Part shown: piece after piece, positions 12,998 through 25,259 of the stretch
How the letters are laid out: each line of letters opens with the position of its first letter
How positions within the stretch are numbered: the first letter of the stretch is position 1
From: Phoronis australis
Taxonomy: Eukaryota > Phoronida > Phoronidae
Reading direction: 5' to 3'
Assembly: GCA_002633005.1 (NCBI GenBank)
Contig: NMRA01000144.1
Span: 647,205 to 711,204 of the forward strand
Length of the DNA: 64,000 nucleotides
The notes under the pieces: generated by a model
Databases searched by the model: none
What the model saw: the letters and a program-made list of their open reading frames with translations, nothing else
What the model was told of the DNA's origin: nothing
Translations under genes and position numbers: made by a program

Positions 12998-13292
12998 TGA
13001 ATTTGATAGTATTATTACTTTGCTAACATGTTTCTGGTATGTGTATGCTATTTGTTTTGGACTTCAGTGGAGTGAGATTAATTCAATGGCCCATCCAGTC
13101 ATCCCTACATTTTCAGATTATCTCTATACTTATGTAATAATTTGATGTGGTTATTCACAGAACAGCTGCCTGAGACAAATGACCAAGACCATATATAGCA
13201 GAAACAATAGTGAATTTCTTATGAATGTTTGTTAATTCTAAGAGTTGTTTACTGTACTACTTCTGGAAGACTATTTTGAATCAAAAGGTTCA
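12998..13292 (+). repeat. family G local duplication, unit 2
   Basis: Second unit of the direct duplication that starts at 12240; see that entry for the shared landmarks. The starts of the two units lie about 758 bp apart. The ~460 bp between them, rich in TTTACAC-type words, is not obviously shared. Confidence 0.7.
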
Positions 13293-13539
13293 GTACATTT
13301 TTGCCCACACATATTTACCTGTATAAACCATGAAATAAAGAAATAAAACTAGAGCACTATCAGCATAACGTATATTGTCTCTCTAAGTGAATCTTAGCTT
13401 AACATTTCCACTAGTTTGCTGTGTACTCAATGCCACAATCACAACATAGCCACCTTCCTACCCCAACATTATCATCATTTCAAGTTTTACACTACACAAA
13501 ACTTGAAAAACAAAGTTATATCTAATAGCCCAATATTTC

Positions 13540-13800
13540 TACAAATGCAATGTGATGAAAAATAAAGAAAATACGCAATTTTTGTATTTGAATTACAATC
13601 AGTTTACGAACTTCAAAGCATACCATTACTATAGTATTAAGAAAATGCCACTTTAATTTTATCATAAAGATTGATATTTTATTATGACCATTATATTATA
13701 ATAACCACAACATAATTAATATTATAATTTTAATTATTACTAATTCTCGATATCAAACTTCACATAAAAATCAGTTTATATGTTAAAATAAGGATTAAAA
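13540..13800. other. AT-rich block
   Basis: Strong AT richness, with runs such as TATTATGACCATTATATT and AATTAATATTATAATTTT. It could be a matrix-attachment-like region or simply low-complexity sequence. No gene. Confidence 0.5.
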
Positions 13801-13804
13801 GGAA

Positions 13805-16800
13805 CGTCCAAGGGCTACGTCCCAAACTGGAGAACTTTTACGGTAATATAGTGAAGAGAGTAAATTTGAAGAAGTTAACATACACAAAGAAAAAACAATG
13901 AAAGAATTGAGACTGAGTTCAAGAGCTGTAACAATATGCATAAATAAAAAGTTAAATTCTTGTAATACCATATGGAGAAAATCACACTTGCAGGATATGA
14001 AAAAACGTTACCTTTTTTCGAAGCAAAATGATTTGTGAAACTGTAACAACAGTGAAACCTAAATTCAAACACAGCTCATGCAGATGTTTTATCAACTGAT
14101 TGTTGCATTCATATATCAAATGTAGCATCACTTGGTCAATTTAAAAAATAAATACATGTTTGACTGCTTTTTCTATTAAAAATTCACTAAAACAATTAAG
14201 AATGTTCAGTACGAGTATGCAATAATAACAGTGAGATTTTTAACACTTCATATTTACTGAAAAAATTCAATAAATATTCTATAGCATGTTATATGTTCTC
14301 TGAACACGTACAAATAAATACCAAAATGCAGTGTTCGTCTGAGGTTGCATTTTTACAAAATTTCACAAAATTAAGCTGAAGATGACGAATGCTGAGATTA
14401 TGGGTGCAGCACGTAACAACTAAAAGCAAAGAAACCAATCAAGTATTTCATTTTTTGATTTCCATTTTGGACCACATGAGTCACCTCTTTTTGCCTGACT
14501 TATAACACTACGCCACGTTCTGTGCTAGTGTAACAATTTTTTACTGTTTTCAGGGACAAGAAATGGACCCAAAAAATTTTGAGGTGGGTCCACTGGACCA
14601 GTATTTGGAATAGTAGGACAAACACTGCGAAAGGGCTAAGCTACAAAAATTAACATTTCCCCCACAGTTCCAATTTACACCCCTTACGAACAAATCATAG
14701 AGACCCTTAACAATCTTCTTGCCATGAACTTAGAAATTTAAAGTGTTTCACTGTCTCATAGCCGTAATTTGCCAGCCAGTTAATCCTGTACCTAACATCA
14801 GCTTATTCAGCACTTCAGCACTACAAGTAACCATAGCTACCAAACCACAAAGCTACCTAAGTGATAGATGACTCATGCAAGCATTGGTCATCACCAAAAA
14901 TAGCATGCATACCCTGGATCTGACGTCTCTACATTAATTGCTAATCATATATAAGCTGCCCTTTGAAAGATAAAGTAAATTCACAATCTCTGACAAGTTC
15001 AATTCACAGATTACGACAAACACGATTTTTTCTTGTCAATACACACAAAAATGGTTTTGATGAATTAGAATGCAAACAACTGAATACGATAACTTCAAAA
15101 ACATTAGAAAGGCATTCCAACTTGCAATGCAAAGTGATGAGTAATTACCTAAGTTATGGAAATTCTTACAGAAAAAATTAATAGTTTAGGTAAAAAATCC
15201 CATATATCCACCAGGAATGCTCTTTGTTGTATCCATGCATTCTTGGCCATAACAAAATTATTTTAAATAAGGATAAATATCAAAGAAATTCCAGTAACAT
15301 CACATTTATCGGACCCCTGTACAAAATGCAGTGACAATGCAAACCCATCCTGCCCCCTAGTGAGCTTATTGTGAACTACTAAAACCTTGTTGAGGGAGGC
15401 AGTTACAGAGTGAAAAGGTGAAAACAACTGACGCAGATACTGAACTGGTAGGTGTTTATGATGCAAAGCAAGTGCACAAAGTGAACGGGTACACTTGCAA
15501 AAATCTTAAATGATACTCTAAAAATCCCTACTGGTCACTAAACATGAAATTCTTTCACTAAACATGGAAATTTAAGTTTATCTGCTCACAGCAGAAGTGA
15601 GTCAGCCACACAACTTCATGATGCGCAACTGCTAAGTACAATTCAACACTCTATTTAAAATTCTGGTTTCTTAGTCTTTGTTTGAATAATAAATAAAATC
15701 ACTAGAATGTAGTTCCAACAATACACTCCCAACAATGTCTTGATTTCCAGTAATGGAAAAGGCTATAATTTAAGTATTTGCAAAATCTCAATGTCTACAA
15801 TTCAACAGAACTCAGAATAGAAAGACTTGGGTATTCTTTTGAGGTCTGCAAACAGACCAGACACTCTTGTCAAATTACACAGTCCAGGGCCTGATTAATG
15901 AGTCTTAAGTGGTCCACATTAAAATTAAACTCAGCAGTAGAAAAGACCCTACTTGTGCTCAGGGGCAACTTAACACAGGGACAACTTCCATCAACATATG
16001 GAGGTAGACTAACTATCTAGGGTAACTTGCCCCAATGTGCCTTATGTAGATGCAAATAGCTTACCCAGTTCACACAAAGGGTGGTCTATATATGAGATCT
16101 TAGTGGGAAGTCACAAAAAATATTAAAAGCCTTTGAAAACTGAAAGAAAGGTAAATTTTGTTGGGATTGACGAGATATTAACATATATTGGGATGGAAAT
16201 GCATTTCACTGGCCACTCTTGTTTCTATGTTTGTCCATGTAGTCAGATGAAAGAATCCAAGTGATTCTAAATTAAAGGAGGTTAAGCTAACACTTGTATA
16301 TTTCAACCACTGTCAATGTTAGCAATGTCAGCTATGTGCGGGCACAGCTCACACTGCAACAGTAAATAATGGAAATTTTAACAAATGTTGTTCTACAAAG
16401 CTAATAATATAATCAACTTTGTTCATAAAATTTTACAATGTAAAATTTCACTACTTGCTATAGAGGCTGCATTTGAGAGGCTTAATAAATTTCAGACCAC
16501 ACAGTAGACATTTTTAACTCTGTCTGCCAGTGACACACAATCAGCCGAGTCAGTCATGGGTAAACGAGAATATGTTTGAGGCACTACAACACGATGTAAG
16601 AAAAATTTCTAAAAAATCCAAAGAAATTAATCTATGGGATTTATATGATATGGTTTCATTTATTTATGCCATTTTAATTGTTTACATTCACTGGCACATA
16701 CTGAACTGCAAGCAAAATGCTTTGAATATAGCCTTCATTGGGTTTTATGGGCACCCCTATTTCTCTTCTGTCTCAACCAGTTCTGTAACAATCTTGAATC

Positions 16801-17385
16801 TGCATTCAAGCACGCCAGCACGCTACTATTAGTGTGCAAAATTGTCATCAACATTCTCAATCATATTGACTGTTTATCTGATTATTGTTGATAAACACCA
16901 GGAAAATATAGCTTTGAAATTCTGTTCAATAAATCATGGAACTTCAATATCGCAGTTTCCCCATCTTAATGCTAACAATTTCCCTGCACTGACCTTTATG
17001 TGCTTGATAAAGACATTTTTAAATGTCATTCATATGTGGGAAGCCCATATAAATTGATAGTGTTATGACAGCCAAACTCTGCATTGATACATGAGCCAGT
17101 ATAGAGGAGCTGCCCCCAAACCACATGCAACAACTACAAAGAGAAGCTGAAAAACAAGAGAAGGAACAATCTAAGGTAAAATGGCAACAAGTCACCAGGG
17201 ACACTTGCATTAAAATGTAAAACGGATGATCAAATATTCATCTAAAAATAGACAAATACATTGATATTTCAAAACACTATTTTCAATTCATTCCGTATAT
17301 GTGGCTACAGTTAGCATCTGGGCTTTTTGTCAAGGACTTTTGGAAACCCATCAATAAATTGACAGACCTTCTTTTACAGACAAGT
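13805..17385. other. gene-free interval
   Basis: No gene recognised. It contains a short tandem duplication of TCACTAAACATGAAATTC at 15535-15575 (two ~20-bp units) and an 8-bp perfect inverted pair TGGACCCA/TGGGTCCA at 14564-14592. An acceptor-like TTTTTTACTGTTTTCAG at about 14536-14552 is followed by only a short open frame. Confidence 0.5.
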
Positions 17386-17388
17386 TCT

Positions 17389-17725
17389 CTAGTTATGTAA
17401 GACTCTAGAAAAATGTACAAATTTGGCTAGAAGATAATATCTAAGAATTGGCTGATCAGATTCAAACGTTCAGATATTATGTTTCGTGCAGTTCTCAAAA
17501 CGCTGTCAGGAAATTGTTTGCATGAGGGGCTATAAAAGTGGGACATTTATATGAAATACCATTTTTGCAATTGATACACGTTTCCTTTTGCTAAATTTTA
17601 CTAAAAAGACATAGCCACACTATGATCCAATCACCGAGTTAAAACCTATAAGTTTGTAATGTAGATATGTTGCTGAATACACAAACTTTACACAGACTTG
17701 TTCATAACTTCTACATAACTTTAAT
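17389..17725 (+). mobile_element. family C inverted-repeat element, copy 2 (internally shorter)
   Basis: Shares its two ends and the GCTAAATTTTACTAAAAA block with 7402-7936 but lacks about 200 bp of the interior. The edges TTATGTAAGACTC and CTACATAACTTTAA are roughly inverted. Deletion derivatives of this type are typical of non-autonomous DNA transposons. Confidence 0.55.
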
Positions 17726-18680
17726 GGCCATAACAAAAAACGTCATTTTTCGTAAATATTAGAAAACACCCGAGCCTGTAGAAGTTAAGACAATCTCCTT
17801 GAAAAATTACAAATTAAAAAAAAACGAGTCCTGGTGTATTTATAAATGTCCAAGCATGATTTACGTGTATGTAATACATTTCTAAGATTAATAAAAATAT
17901 ATTTTTTATAGGCTGAACCGGAGTATTCAAAATTATATTTGAAGAAATGTGACAAATGTAAAAAAGGTAGGCAGTTAACTGCTTTGACGTTAATTTATTA
18001 TACAATATAAGATAATATGTGATAGTAAACCAGGCTCTTTATTATAAAAATAATTTTAAATCACTGGAAGTTTTAAAGATATTTAAACAACCAACAGAAA
18101 CTTGCAGAATCTTATAAGGAATTTGAAAAGAAAACTATTTTACAGATTAAAATTCAGTAGACAGAATAAATTCAATGTATAAATCTAAAAACAGGAAAAT
18201 TAAGACAACATACATCAATTTTGATACTAAAGTTTCCTTTAAAAATTCTTAGCAAGAATCTAAAATACCTGTATCACTCAAATGGCTGTTTTCTTAGCAC
18301 ATACAAATGCAGGCTGGCCTAAATATTCAACTCTTACTTGCATAAACAATAATTGGTAAAATGGACATTTCTGGTTTTTCAATGGCTAACTACAATGTTA
18401 AAGATGATGAAAAATTTACCAAATGTGATTTTGTCACAGTAATATACACAGAGCAGATTGTGTTATAAATTAAATAGAATTTCTTAATGCCGGGTCCATA
18501 TTTGTTGAGAAATTACATAACAAAATAAATTGTGTTGGCCATATTGTGTGATAAATGGGTGAATTGCCCTACCCTTGTGTACTTTTATATCATTTTATTA
18601 CACTTAATGTGAATTTAACCAGCTGACCACCATGTCAGATAAGTGGCTACAGCATGACTGCCAACACACAGGCACCAACC

Positions 18681-18709
18681 CACGCACACACACGCACGCA
18701 CACACACAG

Positions 18710-18738
<29 letters not shown>
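18681..18738. repeat. (CA)n microsatellite
   Basis: A near-continuous CA dinucleotide tract with a few G interruptions (CACGCA and CAGACA), turning into a pure (CA) run for the last ~27 bases. It ends about 22 bp before a family A MITE. Confidence 0.95.
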
Positions 18739-18741
<3 letters not shown>

Positions 18742-18759
18742 CTAGAGCCGGATTTCAGC

Positions 18760-19003
18760 TATGGGAAAATTGCCCCAATTTCAGACAAAAATAATGACCA
18801 AAATTACCCTTTTTCTGCCTTCTAACAGTGTTGTGAATGCCCACAATTTTTCAAAATATTTTCTGATGGTAGTTATTGGAACAGAATTAAAGTGTGATAA
18901 AACATTAAGATGATGCCACGCATCTTTTATTAAAAAATGAGTAAATACAATTTCACTTGTCTGCCATAGTGTGTTGAACTAAATTGGTGAGATTTTTATT
19001 GTA
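18760..19003 (+). mobile_element. family A MITE, copy 2
   Basis: TA flanks at 18760-18761 and 19002-19003. The left end TGGGAAAATTGCCCCAATT aligns base for base in length with the family end CAGTAAAATCTCACCAATT. The interior keeps CAGACAAAAATAATGACC, ATTTTTCAAAATATTTTCTG and TTTCACTTGTCTGCCATAGT. The right end AAATTGGTGAGATTTTTATT is the cleanest example of that terminus in the window. No coding frame. Confidence 0.82.
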
Positions 19004-19004
19004 C

Positions 19005-20525
19005 ACAGTTTACACAAATCGCTATTTGCTGATCTACCACTTTTTCAGGGTAGGTCACTGAATGCCACTAGTCTTTGAACTTTGTTACTTGCTGTAGCAG
19101 ATTGTGTATTAGTGAGAACCCCTTATCACCACCGATGATAAGTAATGCTGCTAAAAAGGCAAACAAAGCAGACTCTACCTCAGTTATTACCACACTACAT
19201 TTTCATTAAAGGGCTTTAACTCAGTTTTCCAAAATACCGTAAAGCAGTTGTATTACCGCATTGACTAACTAATAAAATCTTTGAATAACCAAGAATTTAG
19301 TTTGAAAATGTTGATGTTGAGTTTTTGTTATTTTGGCTTTTGGTAATACCAAGCAACATCAAATTTCACAATGATGTCATACCCTTAACAACAAGCAAAC
19401 CCAAGTGCAGACGTTAGGTGTGACTTAATTTTTTCAAAATGTCAGTTTTGAAATTTATTCAAGATCAAACTTCTCATCTCAAATTGTTCTAATCAAAAAA
19501 ACTACTCAACAACATAACATAACCTCCACTTAGTGAAATGCTGGCAGCGGGTAATCATGATTTTGAAATTGGCACACTTTTGAGATCGAATTGTGCATTC
19601 TTATGTGACACTGAGCTGAAATAGCTTTAAAAAACCCTCTATTTCTTATTTCATAGAATATGCCATGGGCATAATAAAAGAAATATTCAACCTTTTGAGC
19701 AGTAGCCAAAACGCTACAATTTGAGGTACTCAACATCCAGACAAAACATTTACTTATACCAAGGTAAAAAGTCAGTGAACCGAAAATATAATTAAATTAG
19801 TCAAAACATAAAACAGACACCCTACAAATATATCAATCCATTTTCAAAAGGATTTCAATCATTAATTCAATTAGAGGTGTTTTTACAGTACAAGTCAGAG
19901 ACCAAAATAAAAACAAGGAAATTATAAAATTCAATGATAAATCAGAAATGTGTTGAACCGATTAACGTGTGTTTATCATTAGTTATTTTTCCACTTGTAT
20001 TTAGCATTGAAATAATGAAATTGATGAAAAAGACCAAAAGAAATTATTTGTAATTTATTTCATATTTTTATTTTATGGTTTCTATAACCAGCTGCATTAA
20101 TATAATCCTAGTTTTCAACTCCAGAAAATAAATGCCGTCTACTTTAAGACACACACTTCATGTTATTCACAAATAATTTGCCTTTCAAAATAACCAAATA
20201 TTATCTATATTGTTTTAAATTTACAAATTATCTGATAACTATGAAAATAATAATTAAATTTTAGTGTCTGGACCTACAGAATTTTCACCCAGTATGACAA
20301 GCGTTGCACCCAGCCAAGCAGAGCAACTGTCTGTCTCAACACCTCACATAACACCAGTCACTCTTAGTATGTAGCAAATATATCTGTACAGCCCCAAGCA
20401 AAGCAGGTACCTAAAAACTATTCACTTTGGGACAATAAATGTCAAATTTCTCAACAAAAATATCCTTTCAGGAAAATTAACTTTGCTTTTAGCATGGCTT
20501 GTATTGGTCGCTATTGCCTAATAAC
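19005..20525. other. gene-free interval
   Basis: AT-rich sequence with no recognised gene or array. Confidence 0.5.
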
Positions 20526-20527
20526 AT

Positions 20528-20632
20528 TTGGTAAAATTGTGAGCAATTACAACATTGTGGTAAGCCTCTGAAAAACATAAATGTAGCAAGTTCAGCATTC
20601 ACTTTTGTCCCAAATTGAAGAATTTTCAGGTA
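20528..20632 (+). mobile_element. possible internally deleted family A MITE
   Basis: A left-end-like TTGGTAAAATTGTGAGCAAT near 20528 and a right-end-like CCCAAATTGAAGAATTTTC followed by AGGTA ending at 20632 enclose only about 100 bp. The right part keeps TTCACTTTTGTCC, like TTTCACTTGTCC of full copies. The match is weaker than in the other copies. Confidence 0.35.
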
Positions 20633-21473
20633 ACAAATACACACAAAGTTAAACCTACAAAAATTAAATTTCAGGTAAGAATCTCATTTTCTGAAATTTG
20701 AAATTATTTAAAGCAACAAGACTTAGTTTTGCTAACACATCTGATGATATTTTACTGATAATATTCTAAATATTGTTCTCATAAAAAATAATAAAAAACT
20801 CAGGAAAAGGACCAAAGAAGCTTTTATAAAAACATGAAAATTATTGCGATAATGCAAACTATAAAAATATGAAATGAAGTAATGTAATTATAAAACAATT
20901 TTAACTGAGTACAAAGTATTGCAATCTTATTTGAAGACTGGTATTAATAAAACATAAAAAATATCTTGTGATTTGTGACACACTTTTCACAATGATGTCA
21001 GAAGAATTAGTAAAAATAAAAAGAAATAAATGTGTTATACATTTGAAGTGATTATTTATTTTTACATTTAATTTCAAATTCCAAAAATATACATATTTAC
21101 ACTGCTTTCAACTTCAAGTAGGTATCAGATAAGTAGGTAAAGTTATAAACAAATTAAGCACATTCAGGATTTTTAATAAGTGGCAAGTAATCATACCAAT
21201 AAACAATTAAGACGAAAATTAAAAAATTGATGACTTATAAGCATAAAAATAAAAACCTACAGGAAAGTCAACTATTAACAAGACACAGTCAGTTTTAGGG
21301 CCAAAATGCATTTTTGGGATTATAGCTAGGTAAGTATTCTTAGCTTTGACCAAAAACAGCAAAGTCCATGAGTTTCTGCGATTTTGTTAGAAATGACATA
21401 TTTCCAACATAGGCTTCCTGTCATTAGGTAAAATTAACTGAAATCGAAGCTAATGGCCTTAAAAGATAAGTTC

Positions 21474-21548
21474 GCTTAAAATGCTCAGCTACTTGTGGCA
21501 TTGGTCTTTACCTCTAGGAACAAATCATTGGGTTCGAATCTGTCGATT
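21474..21548 (+). repeat. tRNA-like fragment (SINE head or tRNA pseudogene)
   Basis: ATGCTCAGCTACTTGTGGCA resembles a polymerase III A box (T-GCTCAG--GG). About 40 bases later GGGTTCGAATC at 21531-21541 matches the B-box consensus GGTTCRANNCC well. The spacing and the intervening ATTGGTCTTTACCTCTAGGA fit a tRNA D-arm to T-arm layout. The acceptor and T stems do not pair properly, so a functional tRNA is unlikely. A tRNA-derived SINE head is the best reading. No tail or flanking duplication was identified. Confidence 0.45.
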
Positions 21549-21549
21549 T

Positions 21550-22945
21550 CAGTCTGGGAACTGATTTCAAATATACAACATTTAGAGTGACATTATCAGC
21601 CCCAAAGTTCAAAATTAATTATTTCAAATAAACTTATTGATCTGAACATTTTAAACAAACTGAATGCAAAACATGCGGCACCTAAATGAATCAAATTCTT
21701 CTGCACCAAACCTGTTTTTAAACACACATTAATAATTATATTCTGTATAGAACATTGAATGTTCATATCTGCTGTTTACAATACACCAGCCAGTTCAAAA
21801 CTGAACCATTTCTCCTCAGATTTACTTTATTTTAATTCACTGTCTCCAGCACTAAAGCAATGCCATCAATCACGGACAATAAGTGCTGAAAATATTACTC
21901 GTAAAAACAGTTACCTTAATAATGATCTGACAACAAATTAACAGAAAAAATCATAAAGCAATGTTTCTAGTACCATGTAAACGAAAAGTCACTATATCTG
22001 TACACAACTGTAAATATACCAAGTGACTTAATATTGGAAAAGACACTAAATGACTTTGGAATATCTAATACGAAATGACTTGACCTTACACAAAATTCTC
22101 TGTGGGGTATGTATAACAGTTATGTAATTCAAGTCCATTTACTGCACTATAGAACATTATAATGGAAAATAGTAATTTCCAATTTAACAACTAACATGTG
22201 CACAATCCATCCACAACTTCCATATGGTAGCAAACAAGTGAATACGAACGAAAAAAAGTAATAAAATGGCAAATGCTTATTATTCTAAACAAATAAAACC
22301 ATCATTAGATTCATCTCATGCCATTATAGTATAACAAAAACATAAAATACTGTTTAAATTTAACCAGTAATAAATTACTATTAACCTTCAAGGCACATTT
22401 TAGAATTTCCCACTGTCAGTTACAAAAACAATTAAAATGATATTTAAATCTCGTGGTTAAAAATCTTATTTAGAAACATCTTGAAAAGGATTATGAATAG
22501 TGAAAAGACCTCATAAAATTGATTAGCTTGCTGTTGGTTAAAAATATAATACCTCGTAGCCAGAAGGAATTTAATAACACGAAAGAAAATTGGAAATACG
22601 ATCACTTGTAAGTTCATTAATGTGATACAAAATTAACCAGATTTTTTGTGACTCGTCAGTCACTGAACTTAATTGTTTTGTCTGGAAAATCACTGAGAAA
22701 ACAGACAAATAAAATGTGCTTTGTCACCCGATTCTTCGACTTGCAACTGGAAAAAAGAGATGTTCAAAATTAAAGGCGAAAAAAATTAAATATCGCAAAA
22801 AATAAAATGCCATAAAATCAATCATGTACAGGACAACTGAAAACTGACCTTCACAAAGCAGAACAAATATTGTAAAATTAATTTTGATCAAACCACAACA
22901 GAATGAGGACAAAACAGATGAAAAATTAATAAAAATCACCAGTTG
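21550..22945. other. gene-free interval
   Basis: AT-rich, no gene recognised. Short frames here are poorly supported. Confidence 0.5.
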
Positions 22946-22947
22946 CT

Positions 22948-23192
22948 TGCAGTCAAATCTCACCAACTTCGGTCAGAAGTAATTGCGAGAATTACCCTTT
23001 TTCGTTTTCAAGGTTTTCTGACATTGTAGTGAATGCCCAAATTTTTTCAAAATATTTGGTGATAGTACGTAACTATGGCACAGGACTCAAATGCATTTCT
23101 TTTGATGCTACATATCTTTTATGAAAATATTAAGAAAATTAAATTTCACTTGTCTAGTATAACGAGTCCTACAATGGTAAAGTTTTATGGTA
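22948..23192 (+). mobile_element. family A MITE, copy 3
   Basis: The left end CAGTCAAATCTCACCAAC follows TG (the expected TA has probably mutated) and the right end ATGGTAAAGTTTTATGGTA closes with TA at 23191-23192. The interior keeps AATTACCCTTTTT, GAATGCCCAAATTTTTTCAA, GGCACAGGACT, ATATCTTTTATGAAAA and AATTTCACTTGTCTA in the same order as copies 1 and 2. Length about 245 bp. No coding capacity; the local frame over 23075-23338 crosses the element edge and is chance. Confidence 0.8.
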
Positions 23193-23194
23193 AT

Positions 23195-25035
23195 CTATTT
23201 CAACAGGGTGATTTTCCTCATGCAGGTGCATTGCCACATAGTACAAAAATTAGGTGTCAATATCATGTTCGTTTCAGTTGCCTTGTCATTCAATTGTCTT
23301 GCCAAGGAACAGGCCTACTTAGCAAGTGGGTATTATAAAGAAAACAGGAAATAAAAAAATTAGTTCATTAAGTCAATAAATATGTTAAAAGCTCATGTTA
23401 AGCATCTGGATAAAGAGTAGAAAAAAGAGCAACATCAAATTTCCGAAACTTTTGAGCATTTTAGTGGCAAATGATTAACTAAGAATAATGTGAACTGGCA
23501 TCTCTTAAATTTCCTGTGTGCTTGTATCTTGAGAATTAGGGCATTATAAAACCCCTTCAAGTGCAGTTAATAAATGATATATTACACTCGAGAAAAGAAA
23601 TACATCGATTGAACTGATGCCGTGCCAACTTTGGTTCTCAGCTTGCATAAAAACTAGAGCAAACATTATATAAGACACAGCTGAGTTGAATTGTTTTCGT
23701 ATAACAGATCTTAAAGTACAACTTGTGATTACTGAAAGCTATGCAGACACAATACCTGGCAATTCTAATAAATATGTAAAATAATATAATGTTGATGTTA
23801 TCAAAGAACACAAATCACAGCGTACCACTTCAAACCTTCTTCTAATGGTGAAATCAGCAAAAATACCATAAAATACACTCCCAGTAACTCATCAATAAAA
23901 TTCAAGATATCTTGCACACATGCATCAAACAGCATCTAAAACAAGAGTGACCCCCCAAGTGATCGCAATGTGAATGAATTGACAAGCCCTTTCAGGCTTA
24001 CCCAGGGCAGGATTTTTGAGTCAGCTGAAATCAGTTTAAGGAATTAAAATCGTTTGCTGTTGCACATTAGAATAAAAACATGACGCGGCTAACAATTTAA
24101 ACAAAGTGACTTCAAACTATGTGGATCAATGGTACAACGTATTTAAGCTAAGCACATGTTTTACAAGTGAGATTTAATTACCAGTATTATGCATCACAAA
24201 CTGAATAAACCATCTCGAAAAACAATGTTTTTAATATTCTTTTTAATTCAAACAGTACTGCCCCTTAACGTTCACTCCTATGTCAAGTGCATTCCCCATA
24301 CATGATAAATCAGACCTTTTATCTTGTGTATCCAAGGGATACCACTGTTGACTAGCAACCGTTAATTTATTTTAAACTAGATATTGATTTTTTCAACTGC
24401 ACTATTTTCCCCGTGCAATGCAGATTGTGTCACGTAGCGCCGCAGATTCAGTTTCTAGAGACGATCGATACTGTGCAATTATAACTCCTGGGTCATAAAA
24501 GGATTCGAGCAAACTTGCACCAGCGTAGACATAAAATTCATATTGGCCTCGTTTCTGATAAAAGATCAGATATTTTTTACACAGCATAAACAGCCTGAGT
24601 GTGGAATTATTCATCATAGACAAATGACATGTTTTAGAGACTGAATGTACTGAATGTGCCAAGTCAGTAACTCGCCATGGCAAACATCATACATTACAAA
24701 TGAGTTCTGTACAACACAGTTACCATCTTTGCACTCGCACTTCTTCAGACTAAAGTACATCAGCTGATTGCTTTTTCATGATTACAAAGCCAGTAGCCTC
24801 AGTTATTTTATGTCTACCAAGCTGCCAAGCCATATTTGCCCACAACACAGTGTGTATAAGCACCTAATAAACGCAACATAAAATTGAAAATCCAAACACT
24901 GAGTAGCATTTGTGTGATTGCGATGACGTTTCTCTGCACTATCACTCTCCGCAGCTACAATGGAGATATTTGTCATACTGCTTCTTAGTGTAATGAAAAG
25001 AGAATATAGAAGTAGAAAGTATATAACTTTTTGCT
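23195..25035. other. gene-free interval
   Basis: No supported gene. A minus-strand frame of 93 codons (24402-24683) reads smoothly and lies in slightly GC-richer DNA, but no domain is recognised; see findings. Confidence 0.4.
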
Positions 25036-25040
25036 TTCAG

Positions 25041-25255
25041 CCATGCTGTAGAAAGAAAGGAGATCAACATGAATACACGAGGCGTGCTACACAACAAAGT
25101 TTGCAAAAGAATGGTTCTCAGTATTGCCTGTTCACTCAGTGCTGAAAACCGTGGCAATCCATTGTGCCACATGATAGGCAAGAAGCTGGCAGTCACCGGG
25201 ACAGTGGAAGCTGCACACAGTTTTGTTAAGGCTCCAGTACCAAGATGGAACCATG
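25041..25255 (+). CDS. possible internal coding exon, function unknown
   Basis: The product is not recognised. In the sequence, a good acceptor (pyrimidine tract ATAACTTTTTGCTTTCAG ending at 25040) is followed by 215 bp open in one frame (codons from 25042). A strong donor then follows, CCATG|GTAAGC, with the GT at 25256-25257. The open frame (71 full codons) includes an ATG at 25069 and stays open past the donor to a stop at 25332. The stretch is richer in G+C than its flanks. The peptide is basic near its start and has no visible transmembrane segment, signal peptide or known motif. Competing frames are also open here: 24960-25145 on the plus strand and 24942-25196 on the minus strand. That weakens the case. 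It may be a real exon of a gene with large introns, an alternatively spliced or pseudo-exon, or chance. No neighbouring exon was identified. Confidence 0.2.
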
Positions 25256-25259
25256 GTAA

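Noticed and set aside
14536-14650. Acceptor-like TTTTTTACTGTTTTCAG followed by a 32-codon open stretch
   Set aside because: Short, no donor partner, no recognisable peptide.
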